Source: Tritrichomonas musculus (taxonomy: Eukaryota; Parabasalia; Tritrichomonadida; Tritrichomonadidae). From it: DNA of 64,000 nt. The notes under the pieces were generated by a model. That model had not been told where the DNA came from. It ran no database searches and saw only the letters and a list, made by a program, of their open reading frames with translations. The translations under genes were made by a program, and so were the position numbers. Shown piece after piece: positions 10,361 through 22,232 of the stretch; position 1 is the stretch's first letter; each line of letters opens with the position of its first letter. Location of the stretch: NCBI GenBank assembly GCA_039105265.1, contig JAPFFF010000002.1, positions 6,820,001-6,884,000 of the forward strand. The letters are read 5' to 3'.

Positions 10361-13300
10361 TTAAAACCACATTGCATTCAAATCAAAAGATGATGAATCT
10401 TGGTCATTTTTGGTGTTGATTTTTTTCTTATTTTTATTTGTTGTATTACTTTTATGGCTGTTTTTATTAGAAGTGCTTTTATTGGCTCTTTTTGTATCTT
10501 TATTAATTGGTTTGTAAATATCATGCAAACTATAGTTTATGTTTTTCCTATTGAAAACTATTTCTTCTTCTTCTTCGCTGTCAGACAAAAGCAAAAAATC
10601 TTCATTCAAATCGCTCTTCACTCTCTTTTTATTCTGTATAGTAACAATGATTATTCCAAGAATCAAAAAGAAAGCTGAAACTGATCCGCAAACAATCCCA
10701 ATAAACTGCTCTTTTGTTATTTTTGGTTTTCGGATGACAACTTCCTGAGACAAGTAGATTGGAATATATGAAGGGGAAAGGTAATAGATTATATAAGGCA
10801 AGTAGTTGTAAACAAAAGTATTGGAATGAACTAATGTGTAGGACTGTTTGGCCACAATGAAACTGTATGAAAAAATGTCAGATGATGCAAAAATTGCGGA
10901 AAATGAAACAGATTTCCTGTTGACATATGTTATTGAGAAACTCATTGAAATGGTTAACTTTCCAGCATCGATTGAAGTTAATAGTAAAGATTGCATCGTC
11001 ATTGATGCAGTAAAAGTATCACTCATTGAAAAATAAGAACTAGTTTGTTTTTGGCTCTCAATTACAGAATTACTAAAAACGTTTGTGTCAGAAAATTCAT
11101 TTGTTTCAGTGAAAACGCTGCTTATCATCTCAGATGGTGAAAAATAATTACTAAATGAAAACAAATCAGTTGGTGAGAATTGATCAGTTGGAGAAAGTGA
11201 GATTGAATACCCACAAAAATCATCGTCTTTGTAACCAAGTGGAACGTGAACTGTACGAACTTTTGTGTTTGAGAAAATATCAGATCCAAATGATGGTGGA
11301 TTTTTAAGACCCAAATAGCTGACATCTTGAAGATTATTGCAATTAAAGAATGCTCTATAATCAATATTTTCGACCTCAGGAATTTTCAAAGACCTCAAGC
11401 TTATGCAATTAGTGAAAGCAAACGATCCAATAGAACTCAATGTACCTTTGAAAGTGATTGTTGAAAGATTATAACAATAACCAAAAGATTGAGATTTGAT
11501 GTTTTTAACACTTTCTGGGATTTCTATTGATTTCAAACTGTAACAGTATGAAAATGAATTGCTGCCAATTTCGGTTACATTACTTGGGAGTTCGATTGAC
11601 TCTAAACTTGTGCATCTACAAAACAAACTTGAACTAATAACTGTAAAATTTTCAAGATAAGAAAATGAACGAAGAGAATGGCACTCATAAAAAGAGGACT
11701 CTTTAAGATCTATCAAACAGCCAGAAATGTAAAATGATGATAAGTTGTAACAGTCAGAAAAAGCAGATTTTCCAATAACAAAAACATCGCCAGTAAAATT
11801 AAATGATTTAATGTTGTGGCAATCTTTAAATGATTCTGTACTAATGGTGAGGTTATATCCGCTAAATTCAAGCGAACTTAAATTATAGCAGCACAAAAAT
11901 GAGCCTGTACCAATCGATGTCATATTTCCAAGCAATGTTACCGAAGTTAAATTAGAACATTTATCAAAAACATGGTTTTCAATTATTGTCACTTTCTCAG
12001 GAATTATGATTGATGGCAAACTTAAACAGTTATAAAATGACCACGGTTGAATAGAAACAATATTATCTAAAAGAGTTATCTCTTGAAGACTGACGCAGTT
12101 TAGAAACATTTGTTCACCAATAAATGATGTATTTCCATCAATTATCACTGAAGTCAAATTTGGACAATTTGCAAATATTGACATTTCTATTTGTGTGATA
12201 TTACCATGAATTACGACTGATTCCAGATTAAGACAAAATGCAAAACATTCCATTCTAATCGTTGTAACTTTTTCAGGAATGGTGATTGTTGTTAAACTGT
12301 CACAATATATGAATGCATAATTGCCAATGTAAAAAACATCTTCTGGGATTGTGAAATTTTGTAAACTTTTGCATCTATAAAATGCATTTGCTTCGATCGA
12401 AGATATAAAACCAGTAAATGAAGCTGATGTCAAGTCATAGCAGCTTTCAAAAGATCTGTATCCAATTGCTTTAATGTCTCCTGTGAATGAAACTGATTTT
12501 AATCTGTAACAATTATAAAAAGCATAAGATTCCAATGATGAAATATTGCCATAAATAGCTAAAGAGGTAAGATTGTTGCAATGGGCAAACATGTTTTCAG
12601 AAATTGAATAAAGATCACCATAAATTGTAACAGATTTTATATTGATGCATGAACTGAAAATATATCTGCCTGTATATGAAAGATTTCCAAGAATCGTGAG
12701 TGATGTAAGATTATGACATGATTCAAATGAATATTCACCAAGTTTGTTGACTTTCGATGGAATTGTTATAGTATTTAAACTGTTACAACGACAAAAGGCA
12801 TATCCTCCAATAGTAGAGACATTTTCTGGAATTGAAATGGATTCTAAATTAGTGCAGTTATAAAAGGCCCGATCTAAAATAGATGATGTATTGCCTTCGA
12901 ATAAAATAGAGTGCAAATTATAACAATTTGAAAACATACTCGAGGAAATAGATGAAATGTCATTATAAATATTAACATTATTTAAATTAATACATTCAGA
13001 AAAAATGGAATTACCAATATTAATGATGTTCCCATATATATTAACATTGTTTAAATTGATACAATAATGGAATGCTTGCTGATTAATTCGTGTGACTTTC
13101 GATGGAATTGTGATATTCGTTAATTTTCGACAGTTCTGAAATGAACTTGTTCCAATAGTCGTTAAATTATCGGGAAATATAAATTCTTCTAATTGACTGC
13201 AATTATTAAATGCATTATATTCAATAGTATTAATATTCCCTTCAATTGTAATTCTGCTGAGATTGATACAACTTTGGAAAGCCGATGATCCAATACTTGT

Positions 13301-16300
13301 TATATTTCCTTTGATCGAAAGTGATGTTATATTTTCACATTTATAAAATGAATATCCATCAATCAATGTCAAATATCCTTCAATAATGACTTCATTCAAT
13401 TTATGACATTCTTGAAATAATCCATATGGAATTATTGTGATCTTATCTGGGATTGTTATCGTTGTCAAATTTGTACATCGTTCAAATGCTGATCTTCCTA
13501 ATGATGTTACACTTGATGGAATAATGAATGTCTCCAAACTTCTACATTGATAAAATGCTGACTGGCCAATTGTTTTCAAAGTATCTGGAAATGAAATTGT
13601 GGTTAGATTTGAACATCTGTAAAATGCGGAATTACCAACTTCTGTTAGTTCACCAAAAGTTCGAAATGAAATCAAATTAATGCAATCACTAAACATACTA
13701 TTTCCAATTGTCACAATATTTCCATAAATTGTAATGTTGCTTATGTTGCGGCAATCACTGAAAGCGTTTCTTCCGATTGTTGAAAGATTTCCAAGAATTG
13801 TGAGTGATGTAAGATTATGACATGATTCAAATGAATATTCACCAAGTTTGTTGACTTTCGATGGAATTGTTATAGTATTTAAACTGTTACAGCGACAAAA
13901 GGCATATCCTCCAATAGTAGAGACATTTTCTGGAATTGAAATGGATTGTAGATTAGTGCAGTTATAAAAGGCCCGATCTAAAATAGATGATGTATTGCCT
14001 TCGAATAAAATAGAGTGCAAATTATAACAATTTGAAAACATACTCGAGGAAATAGATGAAATGTCATTATAAATATTAACATTATTTAAATTAATACATT
14101 CAGAAAAAATGGAATTACCAATATTAATGATGTTCCCATATATATTAACATTGTTTAAATTGATACAATAATGGAATGCTTGCTGATTAATTCGTGTGAC
14201 TTTCGATGGAATTGTGATATTCGTTAATTTTCGACAATTCTGAAATGAACTTGTTCCAATAGTCGTTAAATTATCGGGAAATATAAATTCTTCTAATTGA
14301 CTGCAATTATTAAATGCATTATATTCAATAGTATTAATATTCCCTTCAATTGTAATTCTGCTGAGATTGATACAACTTTGGAAAGCCGATGATCCAATAC
14401 TTGTTATATTTCCTTTGATCGAAAGTGATGTTATATTTTCACATTTATAAAATGAATATCCATCAATCAATGTCAAATATCCTTCAATAATGACTTCATT
14501 CAATTTATAGCATTCTTGAAATAATCCATATGGAATTATTGTGATCTTATCTGGGATTGTCATCGTTGTCAAATTTGTACATCGTTCAAATGCTGATCTT
14601 CCTAATGATGTTACACTTGATGGAATAATGAATGTCTCCAAACTTCTACATTGATAAAATGCTGACTGACCAATTGTTTTCAATGTATCTAGAAATGAGA
14701 TATATTTAAGATTATTGCACGAATAAAAAGCACTTTCACCAATTGTATCTACATCGCCATAAATTGTAAATGATTCCAAATTAACGCATTCACGGAACAT
14801 GCTAGTTCCAATTTCTGTCATGCTCCCATAAACAGTGATGTTGATAATTTTTTTGCATTCACTAAATGCTAGATTTCCTATCACGGAAACATTTCCAAGA
14901 ATAACAAGTGAAGAAAGATTTGCACATGATCGAAAAGCATATTTTCCGATACTTGTAACTAGTGATGGGATTGTTATTGATGTTAAACCATAACAACAGT
15001 AAAATGCATCATCACCAATTGATGAAACATTTTCTGGAATTGAAAATGATGCTAGTTTTGTGCAGTTATAAAACGCTTTAGAATCAATTGATGAAATATT
15101 TCCTTGAAAAACGCATGAAACTAAATTATAGCAATTATAAAAAGAATATGATCTTATAGACGGTACTTTTTCTGGAATTACGATTGATGTTAAATTACGG
15201 CATTCACCAAAGACGCTAATACCTAGATACGAAACATTTTTTGGGATAGAAATTTCTGATAAAGAATAGCATTGACTAAATGCGTAATCATTAATTAATT
15301 CAATATTGCCTAAAAAAGTAATTGATTGTAAACTAATGCAATTAAAAAAACAGTAATGTTCAATATCAGTCACTTTTTCAGGTATAATAATTGTTGTCAA
15401 ATTTTGGCAACTACTAAATGAACGACTCTTAATAGTTGTTGTGTTTTCAGAAATGATGATGTTCTTCAAACTATAACAGCCAAGAAAGCAACTAGACCCA
15501 AAATAAGTCTCATTCTTTGGAAGCGATACACTCACCAAACTTGTGCATAAATTGAATGCAGAAGAGTCAATTATTGTGTTGATTCCACTGATTTCAATTG
15601 ATTTCAAACTTGAGCAATTAGCAAAGCAATCAGAACCGAAATAAACGACGTCACCCAAAAGAGTAACTGAACTTAAATTAATGCATGAATTAAAAGTGTA
15701 AGATTCAATTCTCTCAACATTTTTAGGAATTGTAATTGAAGTCAATTGAATGCATTCTCGAAAAGCTGAATTGTTGATTGTTGACACTGTTTGAGGAATT
15801 GTAATAGATTTAATTCTTTTGCATTTATAAAATGCATCCGAACCAATCGAAGTGATATCACCTAGTATGTTCACCGTTGTCAAATTGATGCAGTTTTGAA
15901 ATATTCTGGAACTTATTATTGTCACTTTTGCAGGAATTGTAATTGAAACCAATGAAGAGCAGCTATAAAATGCGCTTTCATTAATTGAGGTAACACTCTC
16001 TGGAATTTGAATTGATTTTAATAAACCACAATTATAAAAAGCATCTTTGCCAATTGAAGTCACTTCTCCATTGATTGTTAATGATGTCAAATTTGAACAT
16101 GAACTTAGCAAACTTGAACTAATAATTGTCACTTTTTCAGGAATTACAATTGAAACCATATTAGTGCATACTGAAAAAGCACCTTCTCCGATTGAAGTAA
16201 CACTTTCTGGAATTTCAATTGATTTCAACTTTCTACAATTCGAAAAAGCACGGCTTCTTATCATTGTCAGCTCGTTATTCAACGTGACAGATTTCAAATT

Positions 16301-17149
16301 ATTGCAGTTATAAAAAGTGCTTTCTCCAATGAGGTTTGAGTGAATGATGGCAGACGATAAATTTTCGCAATAATTGAACAAATTGGTTCCCATTGAAATA
16401 ACACTTTTGGGAATTGTAGCTGAGAGAATTGATTTGCAATTATCGAATGCATAACCGCCAATTTTTGTAACCGTTTCGGGTATTGAAATTGCTTTCAAAC
16501 TTGAACATTTAGAAAATGTATAGCTACTGATTTCTGTCAATTTGCTTGGCAATGTAATCGATTCCAAATTGGAGCAATATTGAAAAGCGTAACTGCCGAT
16601 ATATGTAACTTTTTCTGGGAAAACAATCGACTTTAACGAAGAGCATGAGCTAAACGCACTTTGATCGATAAATTCTAGATTTTCTGGAAATTCAATTGCT
16701 GCAAGTTTAGAACAACTTGAAAAAGCGTCGGAATTTATTGAAATGACACTGTTGGCTATTGTTACTGATTCAAGGTTGGTAAAATAATGAAATGAATATG
16801 ATCCTATTGATGTTATTCCATTTTCTATGTTAATTGTTTTGAAATCTTCTCTGGCTCCCCACCATGGGGGAAGATTATAGACGTAACTTGAATAATTTTT
16901 TGTTGCTCCAGTTCCAAAAATTGTTAAAATATCGTTTTGACCTGTATAATTCGCATTTGTCCCACATATTCCCGAAATATCTGCTTTTATTTTGATTGGT
17001 TTCTTTGTTTCTTTTGAAAATTCTCTTTTTTGATTTTTAAGTTTGATTTCTCTGGATATAGAATTGTTAATGATTGAAATGTTTGTTGATTTCGGTGGTT
17101 CGTCTTGAAAAGAAGAAGAAAAATTTAGAAATAAAATCAAATAAAGCAT
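10361..17149 (-). CDS. Giant BspA-like leucine-rich-repeat surface protein
   Basis: 2262 residues from an ATG at 17149. A hydrophobic signal peptide (residues 1-14) precedes a short linker and then about eighty 23-residue BspA/LRR_5 repeats (to about residue 1985) with the recurring core AFxxCxxLxxITIPxxVTxIG. A Ser/Thr/Phe-rich stalk follows (about 2000-2120). One transmembrane helix (about 2150-2172, IGIVCGSVSAFFLILGIII) leads into a cytoplasmic tail of about 90 residues with an acidic EEEEE patch and a Lys/Asn-rich end. The long tail is unlike the short tail of the neighbour and could dock cytoplasmic partners. Residues coded by 12681-13590 and 13785-14694 are a near-identical duplicated block. 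Role in adhesion is inferred from the family. Confidence 0.92.
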   Translation of the reverse strand: MLYLILFLNFSSSFQDEPPKSTNISIINNSISREIKLKNQKREFSKETKKPIKIKADISGICGTNANYTGQNDILTIFGTGATKNYSSYVYNLPPWWGAREDFKTINIENGITSIGSYSFHYFTNLESVTIANSVISINSDAFSSCSKLAAIEFPENLEFIDQSAFSSCSSLKSIVFPEKVTYIGSYAFQYCSNLESITLPSKLTEISSYTFSKCSSLKAISIPETVTKIGGYAFDNCKSILSATIPKSVISMGTNLFNYCENLSSAIIHSNLIGESTFYNCNNLKSVTLNNELTMIRSRAFSNCRKLKSIEIPESVTSIGEGAFSVCTNMVSIVIPEKVTIISSSLLSSCSNLTSLTINGEVTSIGKDAFYNCGLLKSIQIPESVTSINESAFYSCSSLVSITIPAKVTIISSRIFQNCINLTTVNILGDITSIGSDAFYKCKRIKSITIPQTVSTINNSAFRECIQLTSITIPKNVERIESYTFNSCINLSSVTLLGDVVYFGSDCFANCSSLKSIEISGINTIIDSSAFNLCTSLVSVSLPKNETYFGSSCFLGCYSLKNIIISENTTTIKSRSFSSCQNLTTIIIPEKVTDIEHYCFFNCISLQSITFLGNIELINDYAFSQCYSLSEISIPKNVSYLGISVFGECRNLTSIVIPEKVPSIRSYSFYNCYNLVSCVFQGNISSIDSKAFYNCTKLASFSIPENVSSIGDDAFYCCYGLTSITIPSLVTSIGKYAFRSCANLSSLVILGNVSVIGNLAFSECKKIINITVYGSMTEIGTSMFRECVNLESFTIYGDVDTIGESAFYSCNNLKYISFLDTLKTIGQSAFYQCRSLETFIIPSSVTSLGRSAFERCTNLTTMTIPDKITIIPYGLFQECYKLNEVIIEGYLTLIDGYSFYKCENITSLSIKGNITSIGSSAFQSCINLSRITIEGNINTIEYNAFNNCSQLEEFIFPDNLTTIGTSSFQNCRKLTNITIPSKVTRINQQAFHYCINLNNVNIYGNIINIGNSIFSECINLNNVNIYNDISSISSSMFSNCYNLHSILFEGNTSSILDRAFYNCTNLQSISIPENVSTIGGYAFCRCNSLNTITIPSKVNKLGEYSFESCHNLTSLTILGNLSTIGRNAFSDCRNISNITIYGNIVTIGNSMFSDCINLISFRTFGELTEVGNSAFYRCSNLTTISFPDTLKTIGQSAFYQCRSLETFIIPSSVTSLGRSAFERCTNLTTITIPDKITIIPYGLFQECHKLNEVIIEGYLTLIDGYSFYKCENITSLSIKGNITSIGSSAFQSCINLSRITIEGNINTIEYNAFNNCSQLEEFIFPDNLTTIGTSSFQNCRKLTNITIPSKVTRINQQAFHYCINLNNVNIYGNIINIGNSIFSECINLNNVNIYNDISSISSSMFSNCYNLHSILFEGNTSSILDRAFYNCTNLESISIPENVSTIGGYAFCRCNSLNTITIPSKVNKLGEYSFESCHNLTSLTILGNLSYTGRYIFSSCINIKSVTIYGDLYSISENMFAHCNNLTSLAIYGNISSLESYAFYNCYRLKSVSFTGDIKAIGYRSFESCYDLTSASFTGFISSIEANAFYRCKSLQNFTIPEDVFYIGNYAFIYCDSLTTITIPEKVTTIRMECFAFCLNLESVVIHGNITQIEMSIFANCPNLTSVIIDGNTSFIGEQMFLNCVSLQEITLLDNIVSIQPWSFYNCLSLPSIIIPEKVTIIENHVFDKCSNLTSVTLLGNMTSIGTGSFLCCYNLSSLEFSGYNLTISTESFKDCHNIKSFNFTGDVFVIGKSAFSDCYNLSSFYISGCLIDLKESSFYECHSLRSFSYLENFTVISSSLFCRCTSLESIELPSNVTEIGSNSFSYCYSLKSIEIPESVKNIKSQSFGYCYNLSTITFKGTLSSIGSFAFTNCISLRSLKIPEVENIDYRAFFNCNNLQDVSYLGLKNPPSFGSDIFSNTKVRTVHVPLGYKDDDFCGYSISLSPTDQFSPTDLFSFSNYFSPSEMISSVFTETNEFSDTNVFSNSVIESQKQTSSYFSMSDTFTASMTMQSLLLTSIDAGKLTISMSFSITYVNRKSVSFSAIFASSDIFSYSFIVAKQSYTLVHSNTFVYNYLPYIIYYLSPSYIPIYLSQEVVIRKPKITKEQFIGIVCGSVSAFFLILGIIIVTIQNKKRVKSDLNEDFLLLSDSEEEEEIVFNRKNINYSLHDIYKPINKDTKRANKSTSNKNSHKSNTTNKNKKKINTKNDQDSSSFDLNAMWF
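12681..14694 (-). repeat. Recent internal duplication inside the giant BspA gene
   Basis: The segment 12681-13590 is repeated almost base for base at 13785-14694. The offset is 1104 bp, which is 368 codons or sixteen 23-residue LRRs, so frame and solenoid register are preserved. Only a handful of single-base differences are visible, far fewer than between other LRRs of the same gene. Confidence 0.88.
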
Positions 17150-18391
17150 CTGATATGGATCTCTCAGATTCCTGAGAATAAAAAAATTTTTTGAACTTTT
17201 TCAAAGTTGAATAAAAACATTTTTTGAATGAAGTCCGTTATTTTTTAAATTAAAAAAATTGACTAAAGAAAATATTGAATAAAGTATATCTTTAAAAAAT
17301 TTTGGTAATTTTATTATTTAATTAATATATAAAATTAAAAATATATATAATTTATAATTAATTAAAAATTATGACCAAAATTTTATTATTTATTAGGATA
17401 TTTAATTTTGAAATCATTTTTAAACTTTTGAATTATCATTGAATAACAATTAAAATTTAAAAAATGGAGGAATTTGGAATTGAAAACTCCTCCAAACCGT
17501 CAAATGGAGGTATGCTTAAATTATCCAAAATAAGAAGGTGGTATGCTCATTTTAAAAAAAATTTCAACCAAAAACTCAAAAAGCAGGAAATAGATTTAAT
17601 ATAATTGTGATATAATAATCTAAAATATATAATAAATAATAGCTTATAAGTTTATTGATCTAAATATATAAAAATATATTTTTATTTCATAAGTTTTTTA
17701 ATTTCATAAATATATTTTGATTAAAAAGAAAATGTATTATTTTATATAAATAGCAAATAAATGCATAGTGGCATATAAAGCTAAGTTCTAATTTAAATTA
17801 TTGATTATATATCATTTTAAAAAAAAAAGATAATGATATATTTTTTAATCTTCTTTAAACTCTATCTTTTTATATCTTTGTGATATAGAGATGAAAAACT
17901 GTATTTTTTTCGTTATATCAAATACAGTAAAATCGTTGTATTTGATTGATTGAATCACTTAAAAATAAATTTTTAAAAGAAATATTTTCCCACTATTCAA
18001 AAAATATTTCCATTTTCAGAAATCATTCAAAATAGTTGTAAATGATGTATTTTGAATTCTATCAAAAGAAACTTGAATTATCAATGAATAGATAAATAAA
18101 CATATAATAATCATTTGATTTTTAAATTCTACAATTGTATAATATTCAATTATAAATATAGAAATGATTTCAAATTTATTGATTAATATATATAAATCTT
18201 ATAATTGATGTTTAAAATTAAAAAAAAGATTTAATCAATGTGTTTTAAAAATAAGTATTATAATCATGAAATATTATATATTTTGGAAAATGAAAGAAGC
18301 ATTGGCATCAACTATAATTAATGATTTATTGAAGATGATGCAATTCTTTGAGAAAAAAAGTTTGGTTTAACTTTTATATCAGTACTTTTAA
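17150..18391. other. AT-rich intergenic spacer
   Basis: Very AT-rich. A short repeated phrase (aaaatggaggaat and caaatggaggtat) occurs near 17460-17515. No reading frame or RNA gene supported. Confidence 0.4.
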
Positions 18392-19638
18392 TTAGGTTTC
18401 TACTTGAATTTTATGAGTGACATCAGGTATGCCTTTCGGGAACCATGGATAAATTTGGATAATTAAACGGTCTTCATCAAAATTATACCCAAATAAAATT
18501 TCGAGAAAAACATTTTATATTAAAGTTTGTTTTTTTAGTTTTTACATTTTTAACCGACAAACTCGAGCTTTAAATTAAAAAAAGAATTAACAAAAAAAAT
18601 GATTATGATTCATTTTCAAAATGGATCTTTTTGTTCAAATGAGTGGTATACCATTTGATTATTTTTTTAAGGGAACAAAGACATATTTTTTTTTTGTAAA
18701 CTTTTGAATTTTCAATAAACGCATAGAATATAAAATTCAATAGCTTTTTCAGAAAAAGTTTGTGTCATTTTTTATATAAATTTCCCCAGAATGATCAAGA
18801 TATAAATACAGTCTTTTCGGGAAAATCTATATAAAAACCTCAGAATGAATACCCATAAAAAATGATAAAGAAGTCTTTTTATCATTTTTTTGTCGTTCTT
18901 TGTTGAAGTTGTCGATGATTGATTTTGAAGCTTGTTCATTAATCTTTGGATTTCTGCTTTTTGCTTTTGATTTTCTTCATTTTTCTCATCCAATTGCTTT
19001 TCATATTCTTCATCTCTTTCTTCCAACTGTTTTTTAAATTCCTCATCTTTTTCTTCCATTTGCTTTTTATGTTCTTCGTCTTGCTGCTGTTTTTTTGATT
19101 TAATTGATTTGATTTCTTCAGTTAACTGCCGGACTTTGTTTATTAATTGTTCTTTTTCTGAGTTTGGCTCTATTTTCATTGGAATTATCGGTACTGAATT
19201 TACACAACTTCATGATTACCACATCTCATTGAAAAATAAAAGAGCTGTTGTGTAAAATAATTATAATTTCCATATTCCAAAAAGATTTTACGATTTGATA
19301 TTTGAATTCTTTGAATGATTTTTATGCTTTCTCTAAATAATAAAATTTTTATTCGATTTTGCTAAAAAAAATTGCTGAAACTGGGATAGAAATTTGTGGT
19401 TCTCATTAATAGTTTAATAAATAATCGTGTTTCAGGTTTGCTTTCATTAATTTTTGGATGGTAATTGAAAAACTATGATAATTATCTCTTCAGCATTTCC
19501 TTCATTATCAAACTAATTTAGAAGATCATTTTGAATAGTCTTTTTATCCAAGTATATATTGTAAATCAATGATCCTGCATAGTATTGACCAAACTTTGGA
19601 TAAAAAATATGTATGGGTACTGGATTCTCTTCCGTCAT
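18392..19638 (-). pseudogene. Decayed host gene with central coiled coil
   Basis: A good start (MTEENPVPIHIFYPKFGQYY at 19638) runs into stops. A middle part at 19179-18772 keeps a 135-codon frame with a strongly charged coiled coil (EEHKKQMEEKDEEFKKQLEE). A tail ending DEDRLIIQIYPWFPKGIPD finishes at a stop near 18392. All three lie on one strand, in order, with protein-like composition but separate frames, so I read them as one broken gene. The family is not recognised; the charged coil could by itself be low-complexity sequence. The central open frame may be only a residue of the old gene. Confidence 0.55.
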
Positions 19639-20131
19639 TTATTTATATATTCATATATTATATTAATTAAGAGTTAATTAGATTATTTTATAAATACCAG
19701 AATATTTTAATGGGCAATAAGTGATATATCAACGATTTTATTTTTAAATGAGAAATGATCGTTTTTTTATTTTTTGAATAAGATCATTGAAATATTTGAA
19801 TATAAAAATTTAATTATGAAATATTTTTATCTTTTAGAACTACTTATATTTATAAATTATTTAATATAAATAAAAATATATAAATATATTATATTAGAAA
19901 AAATATTAATGTTAAGAATTATGTTTATTTTTTGGAGCTAAAAAAACAATTCAATATCTTTTGGTCAAGTGTAACAATTTTTTCGTTGAGCGCAAATAAA
20001 AGAATTCGTTTGTTGGTTCTAAAAATATGGAATTTTTCAATATTTGACCAGAATTTCATAATTTTTGGCTTAAAAAATAATATAATTTTTTCAATCTTTG
20101 AAAAAAATAGTAGATTTCTAGGATAATTATT
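19639..20131. other. AT-rich spacer
   Basis: No gene supported; the short plus-strand frame here has AT-rich, low-complexity composition. Confidence 0.35.
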
Positions 20132-20338
20132 TCAAAAAGAAATAATTATATTTAAGACATCTTTTAAATCTTGCGAATTTTCATCAATTTTGTAATCATT
20201 AAAAATGCGAATTAAATTTTCATAATTTTCTTCAAGATCATCTGAATTTTTCAAGAATTCCATTAAAGAAGATTCGACAAGTTCTCGAGAATGCATATAT
20301 ATTATGATATCTGAGTTTTCTTTCAAGAATTCACTCAT
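20132..20338 (-). CDS. Short ORF resembling the N-terminus of trichomonad ankyrin proteins
   Basis: A 68-residue frame, MSEFLKENSDIIIYMHSREL onward, helical and acidic. It resembles the N-terminal helical cap (DUF3447-like) that precedes ankyrin repeats in many trichomonad proteins, but no ankyrin repeat follows. It may be a truncated copy whose downstream part was lost, or a small independent gene. It sits immediately before a 204-bp tandem repeat. Low certainty. Confidence 0.35.
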   Translation of the reverse strand: MSEFLKENSDIIIYMHSRELVESSLMEFLKNSDDLEENYENLIRIFNDYKIDENSQDLKDVLNIIISF

Positions 20339-20400
20339 TTTTATTTTATAAAGTAATAAAAAGTGACAAAATAGCTTGTATGCATTTTTTTAAAAAAACT

Positions 20401-21120
20401 GCTGATTAAAAGTTCATTCCCAATATAAATATAAATATAATGTAATTTATCACTATTATATTTTTATTTATTTAATATAAATTCGGAGCTCTATAACAAG
20501 ATATTAAAGATTCTTATTTATCTTTTTTTCATTTTCAAATATTTTGAATTGCTAAAAATTTATGATAAAAAAAAGAAATTTCTCAGAACTTTTTTTAGAA
20601 AATTGCTGATTAAAAGTTCATTCCCGATATAAATATAAGTATATTATAATATAATACTATTATATATTTATTTATTTAATATAAATTCGGAGCTCTATAA
20701 CAAGATATTAAAGATTCTTATTTATCTTTTTTTCATTTTCAAATATTTTGAATTGCTAAAAATTTATGATAAAAAAAAGAAACTTCTCAGAACTTTTTTT
20801 AAAAAATTGCTGATTAAAAGTTCATTCCCGATATAAATATAAGTATATTATAATATAATACTATTATATATTTATTTATTTAATATAAATTCGGAGCTCT
20901 ATAACAAGATATTAAAGATTCTTATTTATCTTTTTTTCATTTTCAAATATTTTGAATTGCTAAAAATTTATGATAAAAAAAAGAAACTTCTCAGAACTTT
21001 TTTTAAAAAATTGCTGATTAAAAGTTCATTCCCGATATAAATATAAGTATATTATAATATAATACTATTATATATTTATTTATTTAATATAAATTCGGAG
21101 CTCTATAACAAGATATTAAA
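20401..21120. repeat. 204-bp tandem repeat, about 3.5 copies
   Basis: The phrase gctgattaaaagttcattcc begins units at 20401, 20605, 20809 and 21013, exactly 204 bp apart. Units 2-4 are almost identical; unit 1 differs slightly more. Each unit contains ttcggagctctataacaag. The last unit is partial. There is no coding potential, and the array lies just upstream of the short minus-strand frame at 20132-20338, so it could be a duplicated promoter-side segment. Confidence 0.9.
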
Positions 21121-21302
21121 TGATTTTAAATTTCTTTCAATATTTATATAACTATTGAAAAATTATAAATCTTAATTTGGTCAACTTTTATTAATTAAAT
21201 GCTTTTTTATATTATTATATATATAAAAATAAAATAAAAAATTTTTTTCATAAATAAAAATTTTAAATATTTTAACGAATTTTGATCGTCTACCCACACA
21301 TA

Positions 21303-21913
21303 AAGTCGGATTCAATTAGCTTGGGACAAACTTTTTAAATTACCATAGAAATCCATTCAAAAGTGTCCCAAGCTACATGCAAGAAATTCAGAGATACTCA
21401 GAAAATGAAAAAGTGTCAAGCTCAAATAAAACGAAAATTTAAAAAGAAAACTTTAGAAGAAATCTTTTTATTGAGACCTAAAAGATAAAATTGAAAGTGG
21501 ATAGGGATAGTTCTATGACTTTTTCTATGAAAACTCGTCTGGATAGTAAAACCTAGCATTAATCTTATTTACTACGCTTTAAATAGTCAATGACCACTTT
21601 TTGGCAACCGGCCACTTGGAGCTATAAAATGCTTTAATACTGGTCATTTCCAACCTAAAATGACCACCAATATAAAGCCTAGCTTATTTATAATAATTCA
21701 AGAAATTTCTATCTGGAGCATAAATATCTATTCTCGAGATGTTTTAAAGTGGTGATTCTTTTTTTAAAATGCTTTTTTTGCGTATGATTTATTCATATTG
21801 CTCTTCTTGGATTAAAATAAATGAGATTTTATTAGTATTCAATTGAAAATTTTGTTTTTCACTTTTATCAGAATTTTTTTGAGAGAATGTCCTAAGCATT
21901 TTGAATCCGACTT
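21303..21913. mobile_element. MITE with AAGTCGGATTCAA termini flanked by TA
   Basis: The left end TA-AAGTCGGATTCAA is matched by the right end TTGAATCCGACTT-TA. The next bases are also related (gcttgggaca against tgtcctaagc reversed). A TA flank on both sides fits a Tc1/mariner-type insertion. The 0.6-kb interior has no transposase frame. A shorter relative lies at 58415-58567. Confidence 0.7.
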
Positions 21914-22232
21914 TATGATAAAAAGCAAAAATATTTGAAACTTTTTAAATTGCCTTTAATAAAAAGTGAACAAAAAATATTAAAATTTTTAAAAAAAATA
22001 AAATTATTTAAAAGTAATTAATTCTAATTAGAAATGATTTTAAATATAGTATAAAACTTAATAATTTATTTGTTCTTATAAAATCATCTAAATTTTTGAA
22101 GATATTATAATTTTATATTTATAAAAATAAACGTTTTTGATTTCTATTTTGAAAGCTTACAGAATTTTTCAAAGTAATACCGTTTGTTTTTTGAATTTTC
22201 AATTGAAAAAATTTTCTTGTATTAAAAAAATT

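Noticed and set aside
8046-17149. Bacterial origin of the BspA-like genes in this window
   Set aside because: The family has bacterial relatives, but these two have local AT-rich base use, eukaryotic-type membrane tails and belong to a large trichomonad family; no recent transfer is visible.
19932-20126. 64-codon plus-strand frame
   Set aside because: Low-complexity Ile/Phe/Asn composition typical of spacer DNA here.
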